From NCBI GenBank assembly GCA_030762935.1, contig CM060897.1:112650176-112714175 (forward strand): DNA of 64,000 bases, in the 5' to 3' direction. Below the pieces are notes generated by a model. That model was given only the letters and a program-made list of their open reading frames with translations, was not told the DNA's origin and searched no databases. The stretch comes from Hymenopus coronatus (taxonomy: Eukaryota; Arthropoda; Insecta; Mantodea; Hymenopodidae). Positions 36,357 to 46,192 of this stretch are shown here, piece after piece; the stretch's first letter is position 1, and each line of letters starts with the position of its first letter. The translations under genes and the position numbers were made by a program.

Positions 36357-36885
36357 TAACCCAGCAAGGTGGCACCGCAGTAATATATACAACTCGCACT
36401 CGGCTTCATCATGTGTTCAGTTCCGTTGCCAGCCTTGACCCATGGGTTTATTCGTGGATTTTCCTGAGTCACTTGGCAAGTGCTGGGAAGGTTCATTGCA
36501 TTTCCTGAATTTCCCATTCCCATCACTCCCTTATCATCTGTTTCAGGATTGAAGGATCAAGCATGTTCAACAGGAAGCAGCTCTACCCAACTGGCTTGCG
36601 CTGTGGAGTTTATTTCTGGCATCATTTTGAGACCACTCTATTGGGATCCGCCTACAGATGCTTTTGATGGATCCCCAAAATCTCAGGGTCTGTGGGTTGA
36701 GTCTGGATGGCTTTGGTGTTCAATCTGGAACTGTTAGAGACCCTGTCCATGCTTGCACCTGTCGTCATCCAAATTTGTTTGCCCTTCGGCTCTGTCTCCT
36801 CATCCCTTCCTCTCTGGAGCCACCACCCAGTGCAGTGCTCTCCCTAGTGTCCATGAGTCAATCCAATCCAGTCCAATCCTAGACT
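36357..36885 (+). repeat. tRNA-derived SINE, family D, long body
   Basis: tRNA-like head AAGGTGGCACCGCAGTAATA (A box) to ATGTGTTCAGTTCCG (B box) at 36365-36426, then GGATTTTCCTGAGTCACTTG, GCAAGTGCTGGGAAGGTTC. The body is clearly more GC-rich than its surroundings (cytosine-rich on this strand), an island of foreign composition in AT-rich DNA. Open frames at 36480-36882 lie within it and are incidental. The distal boundary is uncertain. Confidence 0.55.
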
Positions 36886-37004
36886 CCTAATGTTTCATCT
36901 TGTAATGCTGGATATATACCTGCATTTTGTCACCAAATAGTTGTTCCTCTTGACTTCCTCTACCACATCAGAAGTATAATAAATGCTATTTTTTACTGTT
37001 GGTG

Positions 37005-37595
37005 TATTCCATAAAAAAATTTGAAACTAAATTTCACCAGAAATACATGTTTTGAGGACCACTGAATCCAAAAAGATCATTTTTAGAAAAGTATGTGTGT
37101 GCAGTATAGCTCAAGAACATAATTTTCTCAAAAATGGCTCTAACAATTTTAATTAAAATATCATATGTTTAAGCTATTTTCATGACTAAATGTATATTTA
37201 TTTATACCATATACATGTTTTTTGTAGAGTTAACCACTTTGAATATATTCTTTGGTATTTGTTTCAATTTTTAACTACTTAAACTTTTCTCAGACAGGAA
37301 GTTGTCTTTCATTTCATACCTCTTTTCTTTAACTTCTAGCCATGCAAAGAAAGCCAAATTTCAATTTTTTCACATAGCAATAGCTTTTAAAAGATTTCAC
37401 TATCGCTTTAACCTACTGTATTCCTTTATTTCCCTTCTGCTTAGAAAGAAGTAAATAACAGGACAATTTTTTTATAATATTTATCTGAATTAGCATATGT
37501 AGATAAAATCCTTTGTAAGAATAATTTGTTTGCAGAACAGATAAAGAAAGTCATTTGAGTGGAACACATCAGATTTTTTTTCTTTCTTTTTTTGC
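37005..37595 (-). repeat. R800 interspersed repeat, copy 5, minus strand
   Basis: Inverted family blocks: ATTTCACCAGAAATACATGT near the left (the 3' end of the repeat), ATATCATATGTTTAAGCTAT, TTTTCATGACTAAATG, CTTAAACTTTTCTCAGACAG, GCCATGCAAAGAAAGCCAAA, ATAGCAATAGCTTTTAAAAG, and finally TGGAACACATCAG followed by a T run, which is the inverted start. It ends about 115 bp upstream of the zinc-finger exon. Confidence 0.75.
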
Positions 37596-37700
37596 ATGTG
37601 TTAGCATTAGAGATACATTAGGTAAATGTAAAAGAATCTTCTGCAAATATAATGTGCCTGCACAGTATAAGAAAAAGTATTAATTATTTTTGTTTTGCTC

Positions 37701-37714
37701 CATTTTGTTCACAG
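37701..37714 (+). promoter_or_regulatory. Splice acceptor of the zinc-finger exon
   Basis: A pyrimidine-rich tract (TTTTGCTCCATTTTGTTC) ends in ACAG with AG at 37713-37714, just before the coding sequence. The frame downstream stays open across both zinc fingers to a stop. The ORF has no upstream ATG before the tract, so it must be joined to an upstream exon. Confidence 0.6.
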
Positions 37715-37953
37715 TTGAAATGGAATACATTTTGTTTCCTGGTTCGGATCCATCACCACTGACCTGCTTACAGTGTGGAAAAGTTCTTAGTTCAAGAGCA
37801 AGCCTAAGAAGACACATCAGTGATAAACATAGTGTAGCTACAGAAGTGTTTCGTTGCCATTTTTGTGCTCGTGTGTATAGCACTCAAAACAGTTTAAACA
37901 AACATCGCTACACTTATCATAAAGCCTGGTATCCATGCAATTTACAACAATGA
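37715..37953 (+). CDS. 3'-terminal exon with two C2H2 zinc fingers (BTB-ZF transcription factor class)
   Basis: From the acceptor, the frame runs about 79 codons to a TGA at 37951-37953, with two bases of a split codon at its start. After EMEYILFPGSDPSPL come two classical fingers, each C-X2-C-X12-H-X4-H. Finger 1 is CLQCGKVLSSRASLRRHISDKH and finger 2 is CHFCARVYSTQNSLNKHRYTYH, about eight residues apart. A short tail, KAWYPCNLQQ, follows. The pattern RH-xx-DKH in finger 1 and RVYSTxNSL in finger 2 is typical of the paired C-terminal fingers of insect BTB zinc-finger regulators (broad, tramtrack, fruitless, lola), which are encoded by alternative terminal exons and bind DNA in the nucleus. 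The BTB domain exon is not in this window, so I cannot name the gene. Surrounding tens of kilobases would then be intron. This is the only host coding sequence I can support. Confidence 0.8.
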
Positions 37954-39270
37954 ACTGCAACTCCTAATGTAGTTGTGTAGCCCGAGCTTGGTAATATGCT
38001 TTAATATAATCCTAAACGAATGGGTGCAATGTGCTAAGTATTCAAATAGCAACAAAATGACTTCTGAATCGTCTGTTTTATAATTATTCTGTGCAGATAT
38101 TCAGAATGAGAAACTTCTATTATATTTAGGTGTGTGGTAATGATAACTCATTGCCAAATAGGAAAAATATCTAGTATTTAAAATTAACAGACAACCACCA
38201 TACTGAAAAGGCTTTTAATGTTGGTTGTAGCAGAAAGAGATATTTTATTATGAACAAAATTAGCTTAAGTTTAGTTTAACGTTCAGCATAGTTTAAAAAG
38301 TAATTTTTATCAACCATAGAGGTTTCTATTTGCTTTAGGAGAGTGGATTGAAGTAGAGATCCAGATTTTAACCTTAGTCTAAACAGGATTTTGAATTGAG
38401 ATGGAAAGGACATAAAAATAGTAATCTCGTTTATTTGGAATTTACCACAACACAATTTGAAATGAGTGCTAGTTAGTGGGTCTTTCTAGAACTCAAGCTG
38501 GTGGCCAAGACAAAATTAATGCATTAGAGCATTGCTTAGCAGATATTAAAGAACAGACCACATTTAGTAGATTTGACATACAATAAGATCACTTAATAGT
38601 TCAATGCAGTAGGATGGAGTGTACAACCAAGCTCTGCATTTTCATGATCAACAGCTAATTTCCTTCTAATAGAATAATTCATGGAGCACTTTATTACAAT
38701 GCTGCCCATGCATGTGTAAATTTTTTTGTGCTTTCCCTTAATTTCAGCAGATTTATGGCAACACTTTGTAAAAAGGGGTAATGATGGCTATGCCTTAGGT
38801 TGAAGGGCATTTATGCTTTAGATGTGTTTGCTTAAGTTACATAATGGAATTTCTATTGTCTTTTGTTTCTGTTTATTGTATTGTGATTTATTTACTACCC
38901 GTCCTCATGTTATCAGTGGCAAATGTTCACACTAACTGTTACATAATACACTAGACAGGTGCTGTGGAAAATCAGTTTGCATTTAACCAGTGTTCGAGGA
39001 CAGCAGTGTATTAAACAAACATGTTCTCTCATTGTGTACAATGCCCTATTACAGCAGTGCTGATATTATAGTAGGTGAGTTTTAATAAATTGGACAAATA
39101 TTGCGTATTGTCCAGTGTTAATAAGATAAATGAAAAGTGAACATAAGTGCCTGCTGTTTATAACATTACATGGCAGACTGTTCCATGTGCTCGATCCACA
39201 CAACTCCCTGTGACCCCTCAGTAGTCCACATTCGTTAGACAACAGCAATACCACTGTCAGCAGTATCTTG
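37954..39270 (+). other. Downstream of the zinc-finger exon: probable 3' UTR then intergenic or intronic DNA
   Basis: No further coding sequence. If the exon is terminal, its 3' UTR starts at 37954. An AATAAA-type signal occurs at about 39084, but whether it is used cannot be told. AT-rich throughout. Confidence 0.35.
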
Positions 39271-40703
39271 AGCTGGTACAGGCTATACATTGAAGGCCCC
39301 AAGTTTGAATTCTAGTAGATGTCAAATAGTTGGAAAAGCTTTTATCTGAATTTTCCCTATTTTGGGTGACTTAGTATTGAGAAAGAATGTTTAAATATGT
39401 TTACAATTTGAAATAGATGATTTTATCTTAGTATCAGAATAGGTACATTAAAATGAAGTAAAGCTTAACTATATTTTTCTGCAAAGCATGATGGCCTTCA
39501 TCAGGACCACTCCTACTTGTCACTGGGCAATAACCATTAGCAAACAAAAGAAGAGCCTATACTAGGGGTGAGAGGCAATGTAGTAAAATCTCTGTTTCCT
39601 GGAGACTCGAAGAAACTGCTTGCAAGTCGAGATTTGCACTCCATTTAAGGGATCGGATTGGAAAACTGGGCAAACTATCTAAACCCAAACTTCAAAGTCA
39701 TACCGAGGGTTATCATGTTCTGAAAAATACTGTACAAGTGTGAGAGGCACAAAACTATTTCCATCAGGTCGTACATTCCATCCATCTTGTAAGATCCCAT
39801 CATTATATGTGATGTTACAACATAATTATACAAATAAAATTCAGAGAATAAAAATGAAGCAACAATCCTACTGGATAAATAGCAGCCCTGAGAGCAGTTA
39901 TCAGCTGCATCTGTTTGTAGAATAACTCACATTCATCTGACAACTGGCACTGCTATAACCTTGGTAGCTCTAAAGCCACATTCACAATTTGATGCAAGTG
40001 CAGATATAACACAGCACAAGTGCAAGGGACGACCAATCATAATATACTCGTAAGTGTAGCATAAGAAGTTGGCAGAGGTTTCTAGATCTGTAAATTGTGT
40101 ACAAGCAGATATCTTCTTAGTGCACCGCAAGTTTCAAATTGAATGACATAACCAACAATAAGAACATTCTACTCAATTGTTTACTAATAAATAAGTTATA
40201 AAAATTACATAATAACAACTGATACTCACTGCATTGACATCACAATAATTGCATATCCAAAAATATTGAAAATTATGCAAGCTGCAGAAAGTGATAAAGC
40301 TGCACATTTAATGAACTGTGAATTATATCTTTGTGCCTTACAATTTGTGAGAGCCAAGAAATCTAGACGCAGATGGTGGGTACATCCATTAAATCAAAGG
40401 AGGATTTGCAAGGAGACTGTCATAACCTCTTGAGAAATGGTGCAGCATTGCCATGTGGAAGAGATGATGTACAATAGGTCCTGTAAAATCTTGACTGCAA
40501 TCATTTATTGTTGAGCAGCAGGCAATGCTTAGAGGAAGGAATGCAGAATTCTTTGTCTGTGTGGGCAATGCAAGGTTTGTAGTTTGCAAACATTTTGAAT
40601 GTTTACATTGAATGACATGAGTGCAAAGTCTTGCACTTATGCTGCATCTGCACTAACATCTCATTGTAAATGGGGCATTAAATATACCTCATGTTAAGAA
40701 CAT
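39271..40703. other. Non-coding DNA; weak tRNA-like stretch at 39274-39420
   Basis: CCCCAAGTTTGAATTCTAGT at 39298-39317 resembles the B box of the family E SINE, but the remainder is not alignable by eye. No genes are seen in the rest. Confidence 0.3.
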
Positions 40704-41040
40704 ACAGTCGTGTGTGAACTAATTGGAACAGAACAATAACACAACATTTTTCATGATTTCATGAATTTAATCATAAATTACTTCCAAGTCACATTTCTTA
40801 ATATTTTATGTCCTTTCCTTTTAATAAGTTCCATTACACAATTAGGCATTTACTCCACAAGATTAGAACATTTTTGAGAACACCATCATGAAACTACACT
40901 TGAATTAAAGCTGATATCAAATGTTCTTTTGTGGAACAGCCAATTCTTTCAAATAGCCCACAAATTTTTACGGGGTTCATGTCAGGTGAATTCCTCAGTC
41001 AATCAAGCACACGAACATTGTTATCTTTGAAAAATTTCTA
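40704..41040 (-). pseudogene. Tc1-like transposase 3' end and terminal repeat, minus strand
   Basis: On the minus strand from 41040: KFFKDNNVRVLD, then NSPDMNPVKICGLFER, the equivalent of the Tc1 block SPDLNPIENLWGxLKR. The catalytic Glu (IEN) is replaced by Lys. Then KEHLISALIQV, and the sequence ends near ACAGTCGTGTGTGAACTAAT at 40706, which looks like a Tc1 terminal repeat. It is homologous to the plus-strand segment at 41889-42232. Confidence 0.7.
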
Positions 41041-41570
41041 GGGTTCAGTGTGTGTACAGAGCAAATAATGAATCTGCAGTACATCTTCAACAGACTATAA
41101 AACACCCTGAGATATCTACCACAGTTCCTTTCCCTTTCATTCCTTATTTCATTTCCCTTCTTCATATTTCAAGTCGGCAGCAGCTGTGGCTTGAGGCTTT
41201 GCAGGCAGACGACATGGTTGCTTGCTCAAAGTAAAACTCTCTTCCCCCTGTTGGGACTAAATGCCATTGCAGAGGTCTCCTTCTTGTCTCCCAGCACCTG
41301 TATAGCCTCTGTGGCTCACCAGGGCTACCATCTAGTGAACTGTTAGGGACTTCCATGCATCTCTGCACTTAGCTCCGTCGTTTCCCATAGGAAACGTAGG
41401 CTGCAATAGGTCAGCACGTGCACACAGTTGCCAAGGTGTCCCCCACCATTAACATGCTCATACCCCATACACCTTGAGAAGAAAATGTTTTGGGGCTGTT
41501 TTACTTATGAAGAACTAAGATCTTTATTTCCAGTTGAAGGCATGATGTAAAGTAATCAGTATATGTACTG
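41041..41570. other. Unassigned segment of higher GC content
   Basis: From about 41085 to 41470 the sequence is pyrimidine-rich then mixed, more GC-rich than its surroundings. It contains CATTCCTTATTTCATTTCCC and CTCCGTCGTTTCCCATAGGA. It resembles a SINE body in composition but I could not find a tRNA-like head. No gene is supported. Confidence 0.35.
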
Positions 41571-41585
41571 AGAGTTGTTCATGAA

Positions 41586-41873
41586 GTGTAAATATTGTGT
41601 TATTTATGGACGCTCTTTAACTGCTGTTGTTCTCAGCGTCCCATTCTATACTGGGCATGAAAGACCGCTTAATTTTGCTCAGAGGCCTCTCTATCAGGCT
41701 TGAGGTTCTTTTACGTGCTGTAAATCTACGACACGGGACCAACGGCTTTACTTCCCTTCCGAAGAAAGCCATGCTAAGGATTTTTGCACCTGAAAAAATC
41801 CATTATCATCTGCAACCTGCAACCTTGGGTATATGAAGTTAGCATGCTAACCATTACACCACGGAGGGCAACA
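41586..41873 (-). repeat. SINE-A copy with perfect 15-bp target-site duplication
   Basis: AGAGTTGTTCATGAA occurs at 41571-41585 and again at 41874-41888, flanking the unit exactly. On the minus strand: GTTGCCCTCCGTGGTGTAAT, GGTTAGCATGCTAACTTC, a decayed B box (AGGTTGCAGGTTGCAG), GGCTTTCTTCGGAAGGGAAG, the CGTGTCGTAGATTTACAGCA block, GCCTGATAGAGAGGCCTCTG, GAATGGGACGCTGAGAACAA, GAGCGTCCATAAATAACAC. The perfect duplication implies a fairly recent insertion, here between two Tc1 fragments. Confidence 0.95.
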
Positions 41874-41888
41874 AGAGTTGTTCATGAA

Positions 41889-42232
41889 CTCCATAAAAGG
41901 TTTCTGGATTTTGGCAGAATTTTTCAGCAAGGTTTATTTCCCTATCACACTTCTAAGAAAGCGAGAAAATTCTTCAAAGATAACAGTGTTCCATCTAAAG
42001 CTAGGGAATTCATCTGACATTAACTCCATAGAAAATTTGTGAGCTAATGTGTTACAATCTTGTGGAATCAATGCCTAATCATGTAATAAAACTTATAACA
42101 AAGTAAAGAGGACATATTAAGTATTAAGAAATGTAAATTGGAAGTAATTTGTGATTGAAATCCATGAAAGCATGAGAAATCTTGTGTTATTGTTAAGATC
42201 TAGTTAATTCCCATGCCATTGTAGAAAATACT
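41889..42232 (+). pseudogene. Tc1-like transposase 3' end, plus strand
   Basis: KFFKDNSV at about 41970 corresponds to KFFKDNNV in the minus-strand fragment. The DNA following it (AGTATTAAGAAATGTAAATTGG, AAGTAATTTGTGATTGAAAT, CATGAAAGCATGAGAAATCT, TGTGTTATTGTT) matches the reverse complement of 40725-40850. The two fragments thus form outward-facing ends about 850 bp apart. Stops and frameshifts are present. It ends beside the mariner at 42237. Confidence 0.65.
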
Positions 42233-42236
42233 AATA

Positions 42237-43478
42237 TGAGGGGCATTCAATAAGTCCTTAGAAAATCAAAAAAATTACACTCGTATCATCAAAAAAAATT
42301 TGTATTTAGTAACCATCATCTCTTACTAGATGACAGTTAAAGTTTCAGCTATATCTATCACATGGTTTCATTGCTATAGGCGATTGAAATAACAATCTTG
42401 TGCTTATTTAGAAAGATGGGAAAAAATGAGTTCCATACAGTGATTAAACACTTCTATTAAAAAGCTTAACACCGAAAGAGATAAAAGCAGAGTTTCATAA
42501 AGTTCATGGCACATCTGTTCTTGCATTTGCAGCAATTTACAATTGAATAAATGAATTTAAACATGGCCGTACTACCACTAATGATGAACATCATTCCGGA
42601 CATCCAAGTGACTTCTTCCAAAATGATTAACAAAATCCAAGATATGGTTTTGAGTGATCGACGAATCAAAATTCATGAAATAGTAGAGACCACAGGCATG
42701 TCACAAGATACGGTGTTCTCAATTTTGCACCAAAAATTAGGTCTAACAAAAGCCTTGATAAGAAGGGTGCTGCGTTTGCTCTCAATGATGAATAAATGCA
42801 ATTGTATGACCAACTTGGAAGCTGGTTTAGCACTTTTCCATTGCAATCCTGACAAGTTTCAATGTATGGATGAAACATGAATACACTACTACACTCCAGA
42901 GACAAAAGTACAATCGAAACAGAGGGTTTTTAAAGCCAAACTGGCTCCAAAGATGGCAAAGGCTGTGAAATATGCAGACAAGGTGATGGCCTCGGTTTTT
43001 TGTTATGTGCACAGAATCATTTATATTGATTCCTACAGAAAGGAAGAGCAATAAATGGAGAGTATTATGCATCATTATTACACCAGTTGAATGAAGAAAT
43101 CAATAAAAAGTGCCCTCATCTGGTAAAGAAAAAGATTCTCTCCCATAAGAAAGTGCAAGGGTGCACACCTGCACAGTTTCGATGACAAAAATTGTAGAAT
43201 TATGGTTTGAATTACTAAAACATCCACTGTATTCACCAGATTTGACCTCCAGTGACTTTTTTTATTTCCAAAGTTGGAAATGTGGCTCAGTGGGAAAACG
43301 ATTCATGTCTAACAAAGAAGTCATCTCTTAAAAATCTTACTTTCTGGATGGCTTAAAACAATTGTAGAAACACTGGGAAAAGTGTATTGAACTAAAAGCA
43401 GATTATGTTGAAAAAAAAAATCCACTAAAACTAATTTGTTTTTCTATACTTTTCTAAGGACTTAATGAATGCCCCTCG
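42237..43478 (+). mobile_element. mariner transposon, full length, inactive
   Basis: Inverted ends GAGGGGCATTCAATAAGTCC (left) and GGACTTAATGAATGCCCCTC (right), each flanked by TA (42235-42236 and 43479-43480). The length of 1242 bp is nearly that of a full mariner. It carries a decayed transposase of a different subfamily from the mariner at 31284. Confidence 0.9.
42490..43420 (+). pseudogene. mariner transposase, multiply broken
   Basis: The longest open part (42551-42880) covers the second HTH and linker: SSKMINKIQDMVLSDRRIKI, HEIVETTGMSQDTVFSILH, KLGLTKALIRRVLRLLSMMN, LALFHCNPDKFQCMDET, where MDET replaces the VDETW of the first catalytic motif and a stop follows. Further pieces are VMAxVFCYVHRIIYIDSYRK, a decayed second-Asp region at about 43140-43190, and HPLYSPDLTSSDFFYF at about 43221, which retains the third motif. 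The C-terminus (LKQLWKHWEKCIELKADYVEK) can still be read at about 43350-43412. Confidence 0.85.
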
Positions 43479-43738
43479 TATTACCATTACAACATGCAGA
43501 GTTAACTCACATTCAGATTGCTAATATATCCATGTCAGCCTCTCATGCTCTTCATTATACTTTGTGCACTCTTCAGCAGGTCCCCAGAACTGCCTGAGAT
43601 TCACATAATGTCATCAATTCAAATTCCATTCCTTTATAGTGGTAAATTCTGAATAAATTTGATCACTCAGTATATAATGAACAAAGAAGAGGAATCACTG
43701 AATAATGAAACTCCCAAGGAGCACAATCATCATCATTT

Positions 43739-44180
43739 GGGATAATAATTTTAATTTAAACTAAATGTGTATACATGAACTATGATGAATAAAAGAAAAG
43801 TTAAAATAGTTCAGACAGTGCTGGGTGGCTGTCAAGCAAGGATAAATATTTCTTCACAAGTCTTCAACATATTTCCATAGGCTTTGCTTAGGGGAGAGGG
43901 GTGAGAGCAACATTTACAACTCAAAATTTAATTCTATGGTATTTTTATTAAAAGTGTGCATAATGGATAATAGTTTTAATTTGAATGTGTACTTGAACCT
44001 TGATAAATAAAAGTGTGATCATTCAAAAAAATAAAATGGTGGCTGCTGGGTGGCTGTCAATTTAGTAAGGATAAATATTGCTTCAAGTTATCAGCAATTT
44101 GCATAAGCAGCTTAGGGGAGAGAGGCAAGGGGAGGGAACTCTACCCTCCCTCCAATATTTCCAACCAACATTTTATTTTA
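43739..44180. repeat. Tandem duplication, ~226-bp unit, two diverged copies
   Basis: GGATAATAATTTTAATTT ... GATGAATAAAAG ... GTGCTGGGTGGCTGTCAA ... AAGGATAAATATTTCTTC ... GCTTAGGGGAGAGGGG (43740-43905) recurs with changes as GGATAATAGTTTTAATTT ... GATAAATAAAAG ... GCTGCTGGGTGGCTGTCAA ... AAGGATAAATATTGCTTC ... GCTTAGGGGAGAGAGG (43966-44127). Both units are in the same orientation. No coding potential. Confidence 0.85.
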
Positions 44181-44454
44181 AATTATTTTGTGTAAAAGTA
44201 TCCAAATATAAATTGTATTTTAAATTTAAATTAAAGAAGTAGTTTACAACTAAAACTGCTTTGGATTATTTATTTTATCATAAGTTGGATAGGTAGAATC
44301 AGGCTGAAAAATTTAATGCTATATCATGGATTTGAGCCACTTACCAAAGTACTTATGACATTGTAAGTCATCATTGGCATATGTCATCTCAAAATAATTT
44401 GGGATCTTGTGATTTATTGAGAGCCAGGGAATTTAATGCTGTGCTGGCATGTTG

Positions 44455-44570
44455 ACATGGTAACTTAGAGGTTAGAGCAACTGGTTAGAAATCAGGAGAT
44501 CCGTGGTTCAAATCCTGAGTATGGGATCCCTACCTATCCAATTTGTGTCCTACCATGGATTGTATGAAAA
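44455..44570 (+). repeat. tRNA-like SINE head, candidate
   Basis: ACTTAGAGGTTAGAGCAACT (A-box region) and GATCCGTGGTTCAAATCCTG (B box) at 44462-44521 have correct tRNA-like spacing, with a possible anticodon loop near TTAGAAATC. The acceptor stem does not close well, so a working tRNA gene is unlikely. Confidence 0.5.
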
Positions 44571-45029
44571 AACAGTTAATTGATATTTTATCATAATTAT
44601 CATACACAGTTTGACATTTTCAGGCCTGTAGATGTAGTGCAAGATCATGTACTAGCACTGACTAAAGGCATTATTCTTTATTGTTTATGTAATGATGTTA
44701 CACAGCTATAAAGACTCCGCTGATGATTTAAGTAATTTCCTTATGAAATGATTGCACAATGATCTGGCTTTTTATAGTTAACCCTCCACTTAGCCTAATA
44801 ATTGTAACTTCACAGAGTTCCATTACTCCAAATAATAGATAAAAAATCCCCTAATATCCATTAAAAAGAGTGAAGCATCAGTAGTTCGCCTTGACTTCCT
44901 TAACCTCCCTCCCTCAATCTTCCAAGTCCCGGAAATGCTGCATAGCCAATAAGTACCTATTGACAGTGGAAGAACCATCAGATTGATCCAAGTAATTTTT
45001 AATTTCTCTACATGACTAGCATAATAGGA

Positions 45030-45110
45030 GAAGATATTGTATTCCAACCAATAAATTGATGTCAAGATTTCACTGGAAATATAAATTTTGGGGTCCCCTG
45101 AATACAAAAA
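45030..45110 (-). repeat. R800 3'-end fragment, inverted
   Basis: GTATTCCAACCAATAAATTG, ATGTCAAGATTTCACTGGAAAT, GGGGTCCCCTGAA is the reverse complement of the R800 3' blocks (TTCAGGGG..C, ATTTCCAGTGAAATCTTGG, TTTTTGGGTGGAATAC). It abuts copy 6 head to head across an A-run. Confidence 0.7.
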
Positions 45111-45945
45111 AAAATCCATGAATTTCTCTTCATCTCAGCAACAAATTATTTTTAATAAGCTTATTTTTCTATTTACTTCAGGATAATTGAGATAAACACC
45201 AGCAGAAATGGTCTTATTACTTAGTTCCTTATAAATAGAAGGAAAATAAGGGGCATACACTAGGCTAAACCGATAATCACGTTTTTAAAATGTAGTTGCT
45301 ATGGGATTGAAATCTGTTTCTTTGCATGTCCAGGAGTTGATAAGTTTCTCTATGAGTAAAGTTCAAGTATTTTAAAAGTAAGACCAATTCCACGAAAATA
45401 ATGTATAAAACATAAATTGTTTGTTTTAAGGAGCTCTACATTTTTTTCTGTAGTAGGTTTTTGTCTATATTTTACGGTTTACTAGCTATGCAAATTTCAA
45501 GAAAATTCATCCAGAATAAAGAGGTCTTCAGAGGCTATTCCTAGAAAAGTCAAGATATACATTTTATTCATTATGTAAGTATAGTAAATATAAGAGATTT
45601 TAATCAAAATCTCTAGAGCCATTTTTAAGAAAATCAAAATTTTTGACATCTTTTCCATGTTGGGAGTGGGGGGATTTTCTTGAAAATCTTCATGTGGTAT
45701 CCTTGGGAGATACTGAATTTAAATATCAAGTTTGGTATTTAACAGACTTTAAATTTTTGAGCTATGCTGCCCACACACACATGCACACATGGACCTTTCT
45801 CTAAAAACATTTTTTTTTAATTCAAGGGGTCCCAAAACATCATTTCTGGTGAAAATTCTGTATAGCACTTTTTGGTGCAATACTATACCTTCTGTATACA
45901 CTATGTACATAGTACATGCAGAGAAAGTAAAAAAGCATTGTTAGA
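45111..45945 (+). repeat. R800 interspersed repeat, copy 6
   Basis: It follows an A-run. Ordered blocks: GATAAACACCAGCAGAAATG, GTCTTATTACTTAGTTCCTT, GGGATTGAAATCTGTTTCTT, GCATGTCCAGGAGTTGATAA, TTTACGGTTTACTAGCTATG, CCAGAATAAAGAGGTCTTCA, GAGGCTATTCCTAGAAAAGT, AAATATCAAGTTTGGTATTT, TTTTTGAGCTATGCTG, CATCATTTCTGGTGAAAATT, TACTATACCTTCTGTATACA. It is close to full length. Confidence 0.8.
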
Positions 45946-46049
45946 AAAAGATCCATGTGTGAGAGTGAGAGAGTGTGCGTGTGCAACTTGATATTATGCA
46001 ACATGATGGTTTTTAATAAAATCTCTCCAGTCCAAACCAAAGGATCACT

Positions 46050-46192
46050 CACATGGAACATTTTTCAAAAGTTTTGATTTTGTTAAGAATGGCACTAACA
46101 ATTTTGTTTAATATATACCATATGTTTAAGATATTTTCATGACATGAAATGTATATCTTGAATTTTCTGGGAATAGCTTCTGAAGATCTTTA
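46050..46192 (-). repeat. R800 internal fragment, inverted
   Basis: TCACATGGAACATTTTTC, ATGGCACTAACAATTTTGTT, ATATACCATATGTTTAAGAT, ATTTTCATGACATGAAATGT, AATTTTCTGGGAATAGCTTC, TGAAGATC are inverted central R800 blocks. It lies directly before the pentanucleotide satellite. Confidence 0.7.

Noticed and set aside
37680..37883. 67-codon minus-strand frame opposite the zinc-finger exon
   Set aside because: It is the antisense shadow of the plus-strand exon, which has clear zinc-finger structure.
44462..44530. Possible functional tRNA gene
   Set aside because: The A and B boxes fit, but the acceptor stem does not close by eye. tRNAscan-SE would settle it; a high-scoring cloverleaf would overturn this.
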